Positions 54,593 through 63,784 of a stretch of DNA of 64,000 nt are shown piece by piece (positions within the stretch are counted from its first letter, which is position 1; each line of letters begins with the position of its first letter). Position numbers and translations under genes: made by a program. The notes beneath the pieces were generated by a model that did no database searches, had not been told where the DNA came from, and saw nothing but the letters and a program-made list of their open reading frames with translations. Source of the DNA: JBDWFY01 sp965275915 (lineage in GTDB: Bacteria > Pseudomonadota > Alphaproteobacteria > Rhizobiales > Stappiaceae); assembly GCA_965275915.1 (NCBI GenBank), contig CBDHYI010000008.1, positions 1,178,001 to 1,242,000 on the forward strand, read 5' to 3'.

Positions 54593-54688
54593 CGAGAGCA
54601 GATTTTGTTCCTGACCGCGTTGGAAAGACTTGAAAACCGGACGGTTTCCTGCGCCTTTCCGTCTTGTCAAAAACAAAATCTGCTCTCG
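54593..54688. repeat. ~96-bp palindromic element in a convergent gap
   Basis: The ends are perfect 17-bp inverted repeats: CGAGAGCAGATTTTGTT (54593-54609) and its complement (54672-54688). After a 2-bp mismatch TGAC/GTCA extends the pairing, and inner parts (GGAAAG with CTTTCC; AAACC with GGTTT around GGAC) can also pair, so the whole unit folds as one long hairpin. It sits between the stops at 54559 and 54718. Size, symmetry and location resemble short interspersed palindromic repeats; it may also end transcription both ways. Confidence 0.65.
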
Positions 54689-54717
54689 CAGAATGGATGA
54701 AATGAAGGAGCCCTACC

Positions 54718-57051
54718 CTAGTTCGCTTTCGTGGCCGGAGTCGATGCGTTTTCGGCTCCTCGCACCCTTGCAACGCCTGTTCCCGAGCCCTGAATTCCGA
54801 CCGAACCGAATGCCTCATGCACAAAACCGTCCCGGTCGGTTGTCTGACCGCTGATATATCCGATACCGCGAAACTCCCGGCCTTCGGGGCCGACAAACTG
54901 GCCGACCAGCTTGGTTATCGTCCAGTTCAGTTCCATCCAGTCATGTGGGTCCGTGCCCTCGGTATCGGGATTTTTCATAAGGATTTGCCCTGAGCCGGTT
55001 ATTGCGCCCTCCGCGTCGACGATCAGATCGACATGACCGCCGCCGATTCCGTTTCTGTCCGCATATGACTCAAGCGTCAGGCGGGCAACACCCTTCTCAA
55101 ATCTGCCGTATCCGTTAATCAGGACGATGGGTTTCTTACCGCCTCTTTCCTTGCCGTCCGGCGCGGCTTCATGTTCCCAGCTGTTGGACGCGTTGAGATG
55201 GACCTCGAACGTACCGTCGACAATTTCGGATTGTTGCGATGTTTCGCCATAAACAAACCCCCACATCAGCGTCGACTGGGCATTGTGGTGGTTGGGTGTG
55301 TTGTAGCTGGGATTGTAGCCGAAAGAGCCCGCATAGCCGGTCAGTGTCGGATCTTCTGAAAAGGGGATAAACCGCTGTGCGAACGCGGTCGTCTTTTCGA
55401 AGACTTCGGCGCCGGGAGCGATAACTTCGAACATGTCCGTGTCGTTCTGAGTCTCGAACAAGGTCAGGTCGGAAGCGGACTCCAGTGCGACAAACGAGCC
55501 TCCTTTCCGATTAAAGCAAAGATCGGATACTTCCACCTTGTCCCGCTCGCTATGCAAAAAATAGTGGATTGCCACAAGCCCGCGTTCATGATCGCAGCGG
55601 TCCAGTCTGTGATAGGCAAAACCGTCCTCGCCGGTTTTCTTAAGCGTCGGCTTGTCGGGCGACACGTCAGACTCCGGCGTTGCCGCGGCTGTGTCGGCCG
55701 GCTCAGGTTTTTCAGGTTCCGTTTTTCCGCCAAGGCCGCCCGGAGGAATTGCCTCAGGAACGGTTTCGGCCGGCACGGGCGTCAGCGCTGCTGTTCCTGT
55801 TGTCCGGGGGTCCGCCGCTTCGGTAAGCCCCGGTTCGTCTTCCGGACCGGAAGCGGGCAGCGACTCGGTGGGTGCCGGTGCGATGGCAGCTGTTTCCGTC
55901 GGTTCCGAGCCTTCCTTAAAGTCGGTTGCCGGAGGGGGGTCATCGGGCGCAGGTGCTGCTGCAGCGATGTCTGCCTCCGCCGATTCAGCCGATTCAGAAC
56001 GCTCAATTGGTTTCCGATCGGATTTCCGGGAGCTGTCCCTCGGAGTCGGAGAAACAGCGGTTGCATCCTGCTGCTCCTGTTCGACGGGCTCTGTTTGCTC
56101 TGAGACAACCGGCAGGGCGGGCTCGGCAGCTGCTGCCGCTGGTGCAGTAGCCGTGGGTGTCGCGGCCGGTTCCGTCGTGCCAGACCCGGGTTGTTCGATG
56201 GCAGCTTCGGGTTCCGGCTCAATGACCGCCACGACAGGTGTATCCGGTCTGTCAGGCGTTTCCTGCGGCGGGAGCGTTTGAGTGGCGGTGATGTCGGTAT
56301 CTTCATCGTGCCGGTTATTTGCTGTAACCTGCGCTTGCTTCGGATCGGTCAGCTTGTACAGAAGGTCAATGCCCTCGCGGGTCAGGATTCCGGTTGAGGG
56401 CCGGTTGTAATCCCGCTGAAACGCCGCGGATGCATCACGGGTTGACTTGGACAGGATACCGTCTTCGGGACCGGCATCGTAATTGAGCAAATTCAGCCGT
56501 TTCTGAATTCCAAATATCGAAACATCGCCCTCGCTCAGGGCCTGTATGTGTTCGTGCGGACTGACGGCAATTTGCTCAGCCGGGGGATTTGCGGCACGCG
56601 CCGGACAATCCCCGATGGCGCGCCTTGAGCCGCGTAGGGAGAAAGAGCGGATTGCTCCACCCGGTGCGATCACCGCGACCGATGTGGACCTCTTCAAACG
56701 TTTGACAATGGCGGCAAAGTCGCGATCGTTCTCCGGGGTGCCGACTTCCATTTTCCCGTTTCTGAAGTCGGCCTGAATTCTGGTGCCCTGATCGAATGAA
56801 AATGTGACGCTGCCGGTGATCGGATTGCCCTGAAGTGTGACGGCGATGGAACTTGTGGTGACCGTCGATGTCAGTGAACAGGTAACGCCCAGATGGGCGT
56901 TGCCGTTTTTAACGTCTGCGTTGCGGACACCCTGTTCGGTTTCGGCCAGCCACCAGGTTCGCGCAAGAGCCGGGGATGCGAAAAAAATCGCGATGGTCGC
57001 TGCAGCTGCGATAATTTTTGAACCACAGGCTGCACAAGACTGTTCTGCCAT
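54718..57051 (-). CDS. Large exported protein with a peptidoglycan-binding domain and Pro/Glu/Ala-rich linker
   Basis: 777 residues. A signal peptide is at about 10-30 (KIIAAAATIAIFFASPALA). Residues 31-150 form a small beta domain ending FSLRGSRRAIGDC. Residues 170-232 are a PG_binding_1-type helical repeat (GIQKRLNLLNYDAGPEDGIL, then AFQRDYNRPSTGILTREG). Residues 245-490 are low-complexity Pro/Glu/Ala/Thr. The last 290 residues are a beta-rich domain with many glycines that I do not recognise (TLMWGFVYGETSQQSE, GIGGGHVDLIVDAEGAI). It is probably periplasmic and tethered to peptidoglycan. Confidence 0.7.
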   Translation of the reverse strand: MAEQSCAACGSKIIAAAATIAIFFASPALARTWWLAETEQGVRNADVKNGNAHLGVTCSLTSTVTTSSIAVTLQGNPITGSVTFSFDQGTRIQADFRNGKMEVGTPENDRDFAAIVKRLKRSTSVAVIAPGGAIRSFSLRGSRRAIGDCPARAANPPAEQIAVSPHEHIQALSEGDVSIFGIQKRLNLLNYDAGPEDGILSKSTRDASAAFQRDYNRPSTGILTREGIDLLYKLTDPKQAQVTANNRHDEDTDITATQTLPPQETPDRPDTPVVAVIEPEPEAAIEQPGSGTTEPAATPTATAPAAAAAEPALPVVSEQTEPVEQEQQDATAVSPTPRDSSRKSDRKPIERSESAESAEADIAAAAPAPDDPPPATDFKEGSEPTETAAIAPAPTESLPASGPEDEPGLTEAADPRTTGTAALTPVPAETVPEAIPPGGLGGKTEPEKPEPADTAAATPESDVSPDKPTLKKTGEDGFAYHRLDRCDHERGLVAIHYFLHSERDKVEVSDLCFNRKGGSFVALESASDLTLFETQNDTDMFEVIAPGAEVFEKTTAFAQRFIPFSEDPTLTGYAGSFGYNPSYNTPNHHNAQSTLMWGFVYGETSQQSEIVDGTFEVHLNASNSWEHEAAPDGKERGGKKPIVLINGYGRFEKGVARLTLESYADRNGIGGGHVDLIVDAEGAITGSGQILMKNPDTEGTDPHDWMELNWTITKLVGQFVGPEGREFRGIGYISGQTTDRDGFVHEAFGSVGIQGSGTGVARVRGAENASTPATKAN

Positions 57052-57159
57052 CTCTCAGCAATTACTCTCTGCTAAATCTGTCAGTGGATCGGCGATGCCC
57101 GACTGCCAAACGACTTTGAAGCCCTGCATTGCTCTATAATGTGATCAGCCCGGGCACGT

Positions 57160-57175
57160 GTTCGAAAGCTCGAAC
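57160..57175. promoter_or_regulatory. Inverted repeat in the 266-bp gap upstream of the envelope-protein gene
   Basis: GTTCGA (57160-57165) and TCGAAC (57170-57175) are perfect inverted repeats around AAGC, about 110 bp before the 777-residue gene start. TATAAT at 57135-57140 lies nearby on the plus strand. The rest of the gap shows nothing clear. Confidence 0.3.
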
Positions 57176-57317
57176 TTGTTTGCCGCGCACCCTGCAACTC
57201 ATCCTAGCGGAGACGCTACCACAGCATCGAAAGCGTCAAAACAGTTGCCGGACTAAATGATGCGGATGTTGCCAATATGCACACCGGGCGTTCGGGAGAC
57301 GGCAATTTCGTCAGATC

Positions 57318-57821
57318 TCACTTAACTGAAAGGCACGTGCAGGGCGCTTTTTCGAACACGCGCTGTGAAACGCTGCCGAAGGAGTTGCCGCCCTCCGGTG
57401 TGTCTGCACCGCCGGGGATGCCCCGTGAGCCCATAACGATGGTATTGGCCCTGATGATTTTCTGTGCATTCAGGATGGCGTCCGCCGGGTCGCCAACGCC
57501 CATTTCAAGCACCTTCACCGTCAGTTTAACGCGTTCGACCTTGGCCTGGGCCTGTTCCAGAACCTTCTCACCAACGATCCTGAGCACCTGTTCCGGCGCC
57601 GGCCCCAAACCTTTTTCGTCGGCTTTTTTCAGCGCCGTCATCAGTTTTGGACCGAATGTGTTTGCCGCGGCCAGATCAATCAGATCCTTCGCCGTCTTGC
57701 CCTTGGCCAGAATGTGCAGCAGTGCAATCTCGGCCCCGTATTTCTGCGCCAGATCACAGGCGATGGTCAGAGCCTTCATCGCATGGACGGATCCGTCCAC
57801 CGGTACCAGTATTGTCTGCAT
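57318..57821 (-). CDS. Universal stress protein (UspA family)
   Basis: 167 residues. The N-terminus ILVPVDGSVHAMKAL and the C-terminal nucleotide loop IVMGSRGIPGGADTPEGGNSFGS (57420-57350) match the ATP-binding G-x2-G-x9-G-S/T pattern of UspA. An insertion around residues 45-75 makes it longer than the classic 140-145. Starts 4 bp after the folB stop, so both are on one transcript. Confidence 0.88.
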   Translation of the reverse strand: MQTILVPVDGSVHAMKALTIACDLAQKYGAEIALLHILAKGKTAKDLIDLAAANTFGPKLMTALKKADEKGLGPAPEQVLRIVGEKVLEQAQAKVERVKLTVKVLEMGVGDPADAILNAQKIIRANTIVMGSRGIPGGADTPEGGNSFGSVSQRVFEKAPCTCLSVK

Positions 57822-57825
57822 CTCC

Positions 57826-58179
57826 TCATTCCCGATTTTTTGAGGTAACAAGCCGGATTCCTGGGGCAAGGCCGGACTGATAAGCGGACGGTTTGCGCAG
57901 TTTGACTTCCACCTCCCGGACCTGATCGAACTCAAAAAGAAAGGCGGTGACGCGCCGGGCGAGATCTTCCTGAAGATCGAAGCGCTCGTAAGGAAGTGTT
58001 TTGATCAGAAACTGTTCGATATGGTCGTAGTCAAGAAACCGCGCCATGGTCGCATCGGGATCGACAAGCGCACGGATGTCGAGCAGCACCGGTTGCGGCC
58101 CGCCTTTTTCATGGTCGTGGATGCCGATCTCAATGTCCAGCCGGACATCGCTGAATTCAATCCAAAGGAGTTGTTTCAT
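57826..58179 (-). CDS. folB: Dihydroneopterin aldolase-like protein
   Basis: 117 residues, the FolB length. LDIEIGIHDHEKGGPQPVLLDI contains the conserved Glu of the pterin site, LDYDHIEQFLIKTLPYERFDLQEDLA is the central block, and VEVKLRKPSA carries the catalytic lysine. The ATG at 58179 has no strong ribosome site. It would cleave 7,8-dihydroneopterin in folate synthesis, or act on a related pterin; no other fol genes are here. Confidence 0.8.
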   Translation of the reverse strand: MKQLLWIEFSDVRLDIEIGIHDHEKGGPQPVLLDIRALVDPDATMARFLDYDHIEQFLIKTLPYERFDLQEDLARRVTAFLFEFDQVREVEVKLRKPSAYQSGLAPGIRLVTSKNRE

Positions 58180-58316
58180 AATGCGATAATGCGCATTGGC
58201 GGGCCGATTGCAAGATAACCACTTTTTGCACCGGTTCTCCTTCATGGGGACCGGGAAGCCAACCCTCCCGACCGTCGCCGCTGCGGGTCTTGTCAGGCAA
58301 ATTAGGTCACATACGG

Positions 58317-58727
58317 TCAGGACGGGAGCGGCCCGAGCGGGGTTCGTTCTCCCAGAATGTATCGGATCGTATCCACGTAATCGAAGGCCAAGGAAATGAG
58401 GAGGACGGTCAGGATCACGCCGATCAGTCTGCGCGGTGTCTTTTCGACGGCTTCTGAACGGAATTGTCGCCAGAGATAAACCGCAAGCGGTGTCCAGAAC
58501 AGAATGTGCGGCAATCCCAACAGTTTGACGTACCCCATCTGACCGTAGAGCCAGTTGACGCCAAACCCGCCAAGCAGTGCGGCAACAAGACAGAAAACAG
58601 CTGTCCATCGTGTCGAGCGCCAGATGAACAGGCCAAAAGGCAGGACGAAGACACCGACCAGGAGGACCATCAGCCAGATGCCGAGCCAGGGAGGGCCGTA
58701 TTGCGCCATCGCTTCGTTTAGTGTCAT
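58317..58727 (-). CDS. Membrane protein of unknown function
   Basis: 136 residues with four membrane segments (about 14-34, 42-60, 68-88, 105-123). No family recognised. Its ATG overlaps the stop of the GNAT gene by 4 bp, so it is translated from the same transcript. Confidence 0.65.
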   Translation of the reverse strand: MTLNEAMAQYGPPWLGIWLMVLLVGVFVLPFGLFIWRSTRWTAVFCLVAALLGGFGVNWLYGQMGYVKLLGLPHILFWTPLAVYLWRQFRSEAVEKTPRRLIGVILTVLLISLAFDYVDTIRYILGERTPLGPLPS

Positions 58728-59230
58728 TTCAGGTTTCCTTCGGTTTGGGCCGGGGCAACTGCCAGTTGCTCTAGTTGTTCGCCTTCAAGCCTGAAATAGA
58801 CCTTCTCCTCAATACGACTCGCTCCCAGCCGGTCGTAGAACGATAAAGCGCCCGCGTTATAGGTTTCTGCAGTCCAGTCGAACCTGATGCAGTTCCTGTC
58901 CCGGGCAATTCCCGACAGATAACGCATCATGGACAGGCCGACATTTTGTGATCGCGCCTTTCCGGATACAAACAAGTCCTTCAGAAACAGCGTTCCCCGG
59001 CCTTCGGGTCCGGGATAGACAATGGCAAAAGTTGCAAAGGCCAATGCCTCACCCGCCAAATTCGCGACGATGGTCTCTATCGCTCCCGCTTTCCCGGAAA
59101 CCATGTGCAAAGCGCTCTCTTTCGCGCCGTCCGGTTTTCCGTAATAGTGACACATGCATTCAGTCATAAGCGCTTCTATTTCCGGCAGGTCAGACACATT
59201 GGCTGCTCTGATAGAAGGGGCTGCCTGCAT
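58724..59230 (-). CDS. GNAT-family N-acetyltransferase
   Basis: 168 residues from the second of two ATGs (59230), with GAGGAG six bases upstream; longer starts at 59260 and TTG 59293 exist. SIRAANVSDLPEIEALMTEC begins the GNAT fold, LFLKDLFVSGKARSQNVGLSMM is the acetyl-CoA loop and AGALSFYDRLGASRIEEKVYF the C-terminal end. Substrate unknown. Confidence 0.85.
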   Translation of the reverse strand: MQAAPSIRAANVSDLPEIEALMTECMCHYYGKPDGAKESALHMVSGKAGAIETIVANLAGEALAFATFAIVYPGPEGRGTLFLKDLFVSGKARSQNVGLSMMRYLSGIARDRNCIRFDWTAETYNAGALSFYDRLGASRIEEKVYFRLEGEQLEQLAVAPAQTEGNLK

Positions 59231-59397
59231 CATTAACTCCTCTGAACGATTTTCCGCCATCAAATGCTCCAATATAAACAAGACACGTTCCAAGTTTTGA
59301 CGTCTTGAGGAAAAAGTCTTGTTTGGGGCTCAAACCGGGCACGCCTCATTATTTTTCGATTATCATCATTGTCGTCCTGTAACGGAGACACAACGCA

Positions 59398-59847
59398 ATG
59401 AAACTTGCTCACGTCAACCTCGTTGCGCGCGACGCAAAGACGCTTGCAGCTTTTTATGTGAACATCTTCCAATGCGAGTACCTTCGCGAGCCGAAGATTT
59501 TATCGGGAGCAAAGGTCTCGAAAGGCAATGGTGTTCCGAATTCAGAGATATACTCGATCTGGCTGAAGCTTCCCGATTGTGATGCTCCCTTCCTGGAGAT
59601 ACATCGGCATACGGTTACATGTGAGCGGAAACAGCCACGGGTGAATGAACCCGGTTTTGGGCACCTCTCTTTTCAAATGGCGGACATTCACGCAGTCCTT
59701 TCTGCAATCACAGATGCAGGCGGGACGCAAATCGGGGAAGTTACCGACTTGGGATCTGTGTCCAGGCCGCTTCTGATTGTTTATGCGCGCGATCCGGAGG
59801 GCAATATTCTTGAACTTGAGCAGACCTGCGATCAACTGAAAGGCTGA
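59398..59847 (+). CDS. VOC-family (glyoxalase/dioxygenase-fold) protein
   Basis: 149 residues. Two beta-alpha-beta modules: LAHVNLVARDAKTLAAFYVN and GFGHLSFQMADIHAVLSAIT; His5, His near GHLSF and the C-terminal ILELEQ glutamate fit the VOC metal site. GGAG lies nine bases before the ATG. Function not predictable from sequence. Confidence 0.85.
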   Translation: MKLAHVNLVARDAKTLAAFYVNIFQCEYLREPKILSGAKVSKGNGVPNSEIYSIWLKLPDCDAPFLEIHRHTVTCERKQPRVNEPGFGHLSFQMADIHAVLSAITDAGGTQIGEVTDLGSVSRPLLIVYARDPEGNILELEQTCDQLKG

Positions 59848-59884
59848 TGACCGGAGTTCCGTCATCCACTTCGGGTGTGCTCCG

Positions 59885-60805
59885 TTAACAGAGTCTTTTT
59901 TCGCCTGCGGCCACCGATCCATCCTTCTGGAACCAGTTCGCCAGATGATCGATCAGAGCGCGGATGCGGGCGGTGAGGTGCCGGTTCGGGGGGTAGACTG
60001 CATAAAGGATTGAATGGCTGGCGTGTTCCTCATCGAACAAGACTTTGAGACTGCCATCCTCCAGAAACGGTTTGGCGGTGTAGAGCGGGCAACGGCCGAC
60101 ACCAAGGCCACCGGCGGCCATATAGGCGACGGCCCGGGGGGAATTGGCTTTGAAGGACCCATCGACCCGCACCGCAACATCTTCGCCGCTGATCCTGAAT
60201 TTCCACAGACCGGGATCCTGCGTAAACAGCGGCAGCAGGCAGTTGTGCGTGGACAGGGCGGACGGGTGGCCGGGCGTTCCGTGTTTGTGAAGATAATCCG
60301 GAGAGGCGATGGCAACGACCGGCATATCCATCAGCTTTCGGGCAATCAGGCTTGAATCTCTGAGCGCACCGAACCGGATGGCAAGATCAATGCCTTCCTC
60401 GACAATGGCGACATGATGGTCTGCGAGCGAGAGCTGGATCGACACGTTCGGGTGAGCCGTCTGGAACGGCTGCAGGGCCCGGACCAGTTCCCGGCTGCCA
60501 AACCCCGTCGGGGCGGTAACACGGATCGGACCAGCCAATTCGGTCTGCCGCGCCTGAACGACATTTTCCATCTCATCGAGTTGATCCAGCAGCGGAATGC
60601 ATCGTTCAAGATAGGCGCGTCCGGTATCGGTCAAGGTCACGGATCGTGTGGTTCGGTTGAACAGTTGCGCATCCAGCTTCTCTTCCAGCTGACGCACATA
60701 TTTGCTGGCCAGACGGGTGCTGATATTGAGCTGCCGGGCGCCGGCGGTGAAAGAATTCTGGCCCGCGACGGCCACAAAGGCGCGCATGCATTCAAGTGTA
60801 TCCAT
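59885..60805 (-). CDS. LysR-family regulator
   Basis: 306 residues, HTH MRAFVAVAGQNSFTAGARQL with STRLASKYVRQLEEKLDAQL. The effector domain has AVAYMAAGGLGVGRCPLYTA. It diverges from the GST/flavoprotein-fusion operon with a 165-bp AT-rich gap that holds imperfect dyads (ATTCAT/ATGAAT, 60860-60890), so it very likely controls that operon. Confidence 0.88.
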   Translation of the reverse strand: MDTLECMRAFVAVAGQNSFTAGARQLNISTRLASKYVRQLEEKLDAQLFNRTTRSVTLTDTGRAYLERCIPLLDQLDEMENVVQARQTELAGPIRVTAPTGFGSRELVRALQPFQTAHPNVSIQLSLADHHVAIVEEGIDLAIRFGALRDSSLIARKLMDMPVVAIASPDYLHKHGTPGHPSALSTHNCLLPLFTQDPGLWKFRISGEDVAVRVDGSFKANSPRAVAYMAAGGLGVGRCPLYTAKPFLEDGSLKVLFDEEHASHSILYAVYPPNRHLTARIRALIDHLANWFQKDGSVAAGEKRLC

Positions 60806-60970
60806 TGTCCGGGACTTTTACAGGCTGTACCACGCGTTCGATTTCTATTATCACCAGATCATTCATAATTATTCCTGATATAGATGAATTATCTTCATAT
60901 ATAAACAGTGTTAAATCTCCTTCCGCTAACGGGTCACACACCGTTTTTCGCCAAATCGAAGGAGTTTTCC

Positions 60971-61597
60971 ATGTCTCAGGGCATCCGTATTCACAGTTTT
61001 CCTCTATCCGGTCATGCGCACCGCGTGCGGCTGTTCGCAAACCTTGCGGGTATTGCGCATGAAGTGGTCGACGTCGATCTCGCTGGAGGTGCGCACAAAA
61101 AAGAGCCGTTTCTTTCTCTCAACCCGGCCGGGCAGGTGCCTGTGATTGAAGACGGGGACGTCGTGATCAGCGATTCAAATGCCATTCTTGTTTATCTCGC
61201 CCGCAAATATGCGCCGGACTTTCTGCCGACGGATCCGGTTCTGGAAGCGGAGGTGCAGAAATTCCTGACGCTTGCCGCGGGAGAACAGGCGTTCGGTCCT
61301 GCTGCGGCGCGCCTGATCAACGTGTTCAATGCGCCGCTCGATCCCGATTTCTGCAAAACGGTTGCGGACCGCTATCTGGCGAAGCTGGAAGCACATATGG
61401 AAGGCCGAGAGTTCCTCGTTGGCGGCAAACCGACCATCGCCGACGTGGCGATCTACAGCTACACGGCACACGCGCCGGAAGGAGATGTGTCGCTTGAGCC
61501 TTACCCCAATGTGCGTCGGCTCCTGTCTAATATCGAAGCGCTGCCGGGCTTTGAGCCAATGCCGGTGACCAAAGTCGGTCTGGCATCCGCAGCCTGA
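60971..61597 (+). CDS. Glutathione S-transferase
   Basis: 208 residues. Thioredoxin-like N-terminal domain IHSFPLSGHAHRVRLFANLA, cis-proline NPAGQVPVIEDGDVVISDSNAILVYLA, then a helical C-terminal domain with GGKPTIADVAIYSY. The start ATG 60971 has AAGGAG eight bases before it. First gene of an operon with a PNPOx-reductase-ferredoxin fusion and a DUF1348 protein. Confidence 0.9.
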   Translation: MSQGIRIHSFPLSGHAHRVRLFANLAGIAHEVVDVDLAGGAHKKEPFLSLNPAGQVPVIEDGDVVISDSNAILVYLARKYAPDFLPTDPVLEAEVQKFLTLAAGEQAFGPAAARLINVFNAPLDPDFCKTVADRYLAKLEAHMEGREFLVGGKPTIADVAIYSYTAHAPEGDVSLEPYPNVRRLLSNIEALPGFEPMPVTKVGLASAA

Positions 61598-61659
61598 GCC
61601 AAAGCTAACGCAAACCCCACTCAAGCGCATCCGGAACCGAGCAGAAATGAGGTCCGAAA

Positions 61660-63762
61660 ATGCTGAACAGAATCGAACTATCAGGGGACGAGAACCGCTT
61701 AAGATCCAACTCGCCCTTTCACCCCGGTGAAAAGGCATTGCAGGAAAGGAACGGTAAGGCGGACGAAATGGAAAGGTTCGGCCGTCAGGCGATCCGGTCT
61801 TTCATGCCTGATCAGCATCGGGACTTCTTTTCACAGTTGCCGTTTCTGGTTGTGGGTGCGGTTGACGGGGAAGGCTGGCCCTGGGCCAGCCTCATTCCGG
61901 GACGTCCGGGATTTGTCCGCTCGCCGGACAGGACAACGCTCGACATTGACGCGCCCGGTGTGCCGGGCGACCCGATCCGCGCGGCAATCGGGGAGGGCGC
62001 ATCACTGGGCCTGCTTGGGATCGAGCTGCATACACGGCGCCGCAACCGCATGAACGGGCGGGTGAAAAACCTGCATGGAAACGGTTTTTCAGTGGCTGTC
62101 GATCAGTCATTCGGCAACTGTCCGCAATATATCCAGCACCGCGCGCTCGAATTTGTGCGCCCGGCGAGCGAAAGCGGGCAGGGCGGCGGGCCGACGACGT
62201 TCAGGACGCTGGATGACGGTGCCCGGCAGCTGATCTCAGAAACAGATGTCTTTTTTGTTTCAAGCTTCCTTCCGGCGAACGACGATCCGGTGAAGCAGGG
62301 GGTCGATGTGTCCCATCGCGGCGGCCGTCCGGGCTTTGTGCGGGTCGATGGCGACACGCTCACCATTCCGGACTTTCCGGGCAATAACCTGTTCAACACG
62401 ATGGGGAATTTCCTTCTCAATCCCAAAGCCGGCCTGGTCTTTGTCGATTTCACAAACGGGGATCTTCTTTGCCTGACCGGCACGGTGGAACTCCTGCCCG
62501 AAGACCATGAGGAGGTGACCTCCTTCAAGGGCGCGCAGCGCGGATGGCGCTTTATGCTCGATCACGGCATCCGGCTTCATGATGTGTTGCCGTTCCGAGC
62601 TGAGCGGGGGGTCTTTTCGCCCAATTCGCTGCTTGCCGACACGTGGGCGGACGCAACGGCGCGACAGGTGGCGGAAGAGAAACGGAATGCCTGGCGCCCG
62701 TTCCGGGTCGTCCGCGTTGAAGACGAAAGTTCCGTCATCCGCTCGTTTTATCTTGAGCCTGATGATGGCGATGTGCTTCTGCCCTTTGAGGCCGGTCAGT
62801 ATCTGACAATCCGGGTGACCCCGGCTGATAAGCCCGTCATCCGAACCTATACTGTTTCATCGGCGCCGTCGGACACGCATTACCGGATTTCCGTTAAGCG
62901 GGAGGAGGACGGACTGGTCTCGAAATTCCTCCATGACGCTTTAAAACCGGGGGACTTGATCGAGGCGCGCGCGCCGCGTGGCGATTTTTATATCGATCCT
63001 GCCGAAACCCGCCCCGCAGTGCTGATTGCCGGAGGCGTCGGCATCACACCGATGATGGCGATGGCCCGACATGTGGCAGTCGAAGGTTTGCGAACCCGGC
63101 ATGCACGCCCGCTGACGGTGCTTCACTCGGCGCGCACGACCGAGCAGCGGGGGTTTGCTGCTGCATTCAAGGAGCTTGAACAGGGGACCGGCGGGCAGAT
63201 CCGCTATTTCTCGCTGATTGATCATCCCAAGGACACGGAGAAGGCGGGCACCGACTTTAACGGCACCGGGCGTATCACCGGTAATATTCTTAAGCAGGTC
63301 TTACCGCTTGACGATTACGACTTTTTCCTGTGCGGACCGCCGCCCTTTATGCAGGCGCTTTACGACGCTCTGCGAACGCTGGGTGTGCGCGATGCCCGGA
63401 TTGCCGCCGAGAGTTTCGGCCCGGCGTCCCTCAAGCGCAATCCCGGTCAGCCGGTAACGCTGGCCAGACAGGAAGACACGCCCGAAAATGAAGCGGAGTT
63501 GGCGCTTGTCAGATTTGCCGCCTCCGGTTTTGAACAGAACTGGAACCGGCAGGAGGGAACGTTGCTGGAGCTGGCGGAGGCCCATGGACTGACGCCGGAT
63601 TTTTCCTGCCGCAGCGGCTCCTGCGGAACATGTCTTACCAAACTCAAGTCTGGGTCGGTGACCTATCGCAGCCCGGTATCGGCGGAACACAGCGAGGACG
63701 AGGTTCTGATCTGCTGTGCAGTGCCGGCGAAGGACACCGATGCCGTTGAACTTGACCTTTGA
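61660..63762 (+). CDS. Three-domain fusion: PNPOx-like flavoprotein, ferredoxin reductase, [2Fe-2S] ferredoxin
   Basis: 700 residues. Residues 40-335 are a pyridoxamine-5'-phosphate-oxidase-like split barrel ([20 protein letters not shown] and [20 protein letters not shown]). Residues 345-590 are a ferredoxin-NADP reductase module with FAD motif [11 protein letters not shown] and nucleotide motif [13 protein letters not shown]. Residues 612-700 are a plant-type ferredoxin with C650, C655, C658 and C685 or C686 ligating the cluster. All electron-transfer modules lie in one chain, from NAD(P)H to an FMN/heme/F420-like first domain; the acceptor is unknown. Follows a GST gene and precedes a DUF1348 gene. 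Confidence 0.92.
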   Translation: MLNRIELSGDENRLRSNSPFHPGEKALQERNGKADEMERFGRQAIRSFMPDQHRDFFSQLPFLVVGAVDGEGWPWASLIPGRPGFVRSPDRTTLDIDAPGVPGDPIRAAIGEGASLGLLGIELHTRRRNRMNGRVKNLHGNGFSVAVDQSFGNCPQYIQHRALEFVRPASESGQGGGPTTFRTLDDGARQLISETDVFFVSSFLPANDDPVKQGVDVSHRGGRPGFVRVDGDTLTIPDFPGNNLFNTMGNFLLNPKAGLVFVDFTNGDLLCLTGTVELLPEDHEEVTSFKGAQRGWRFMLDHGIRLHDVLPFRAERGVFSPNSLLADTWADATARQVAEEKRNAWRPFRVVRVEDESSVIRSFYLEPDDGDVLLPFEAGQYLTIRVTPADKPVIRTYTVSSAPSDTHYRISVKREEDGLVSKFLHDALKPGDLIEARAPRGDFYIDPAETRPAVLIAGGVGITPMMAMARHVAVEGLRTRHARPLTVLHSARTTEQRGFAAAFKELEQGTGGQIRYFSLIDHPKDTEKAGTDFNGTGRITGNILKQVLPLDDYDFFLCGPPPFMQALYDALRTLGVRDARIAAESFGPASLKRNPGQPVTLARQEDTPENEAELALVRFAASGFEQNWNRQEGTLLELAEAHGLTPDFSCRSGSCGTCLTKLKSGSVTYRSPVSAEHSEDEVLICCAVPAKDTDAVELDL

Positions 63763-63784
63763 AAAACGAGATAGGGAGATCCTC

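Noticed and set aside
55652..56281. 209-codon Ser/Gly-rich plus-strand frame
   Set aside because: It mirrors the Pro/Glu/Ala linker of the 777-residue protein on the other strand; long open frames are expected opposite such repeats.
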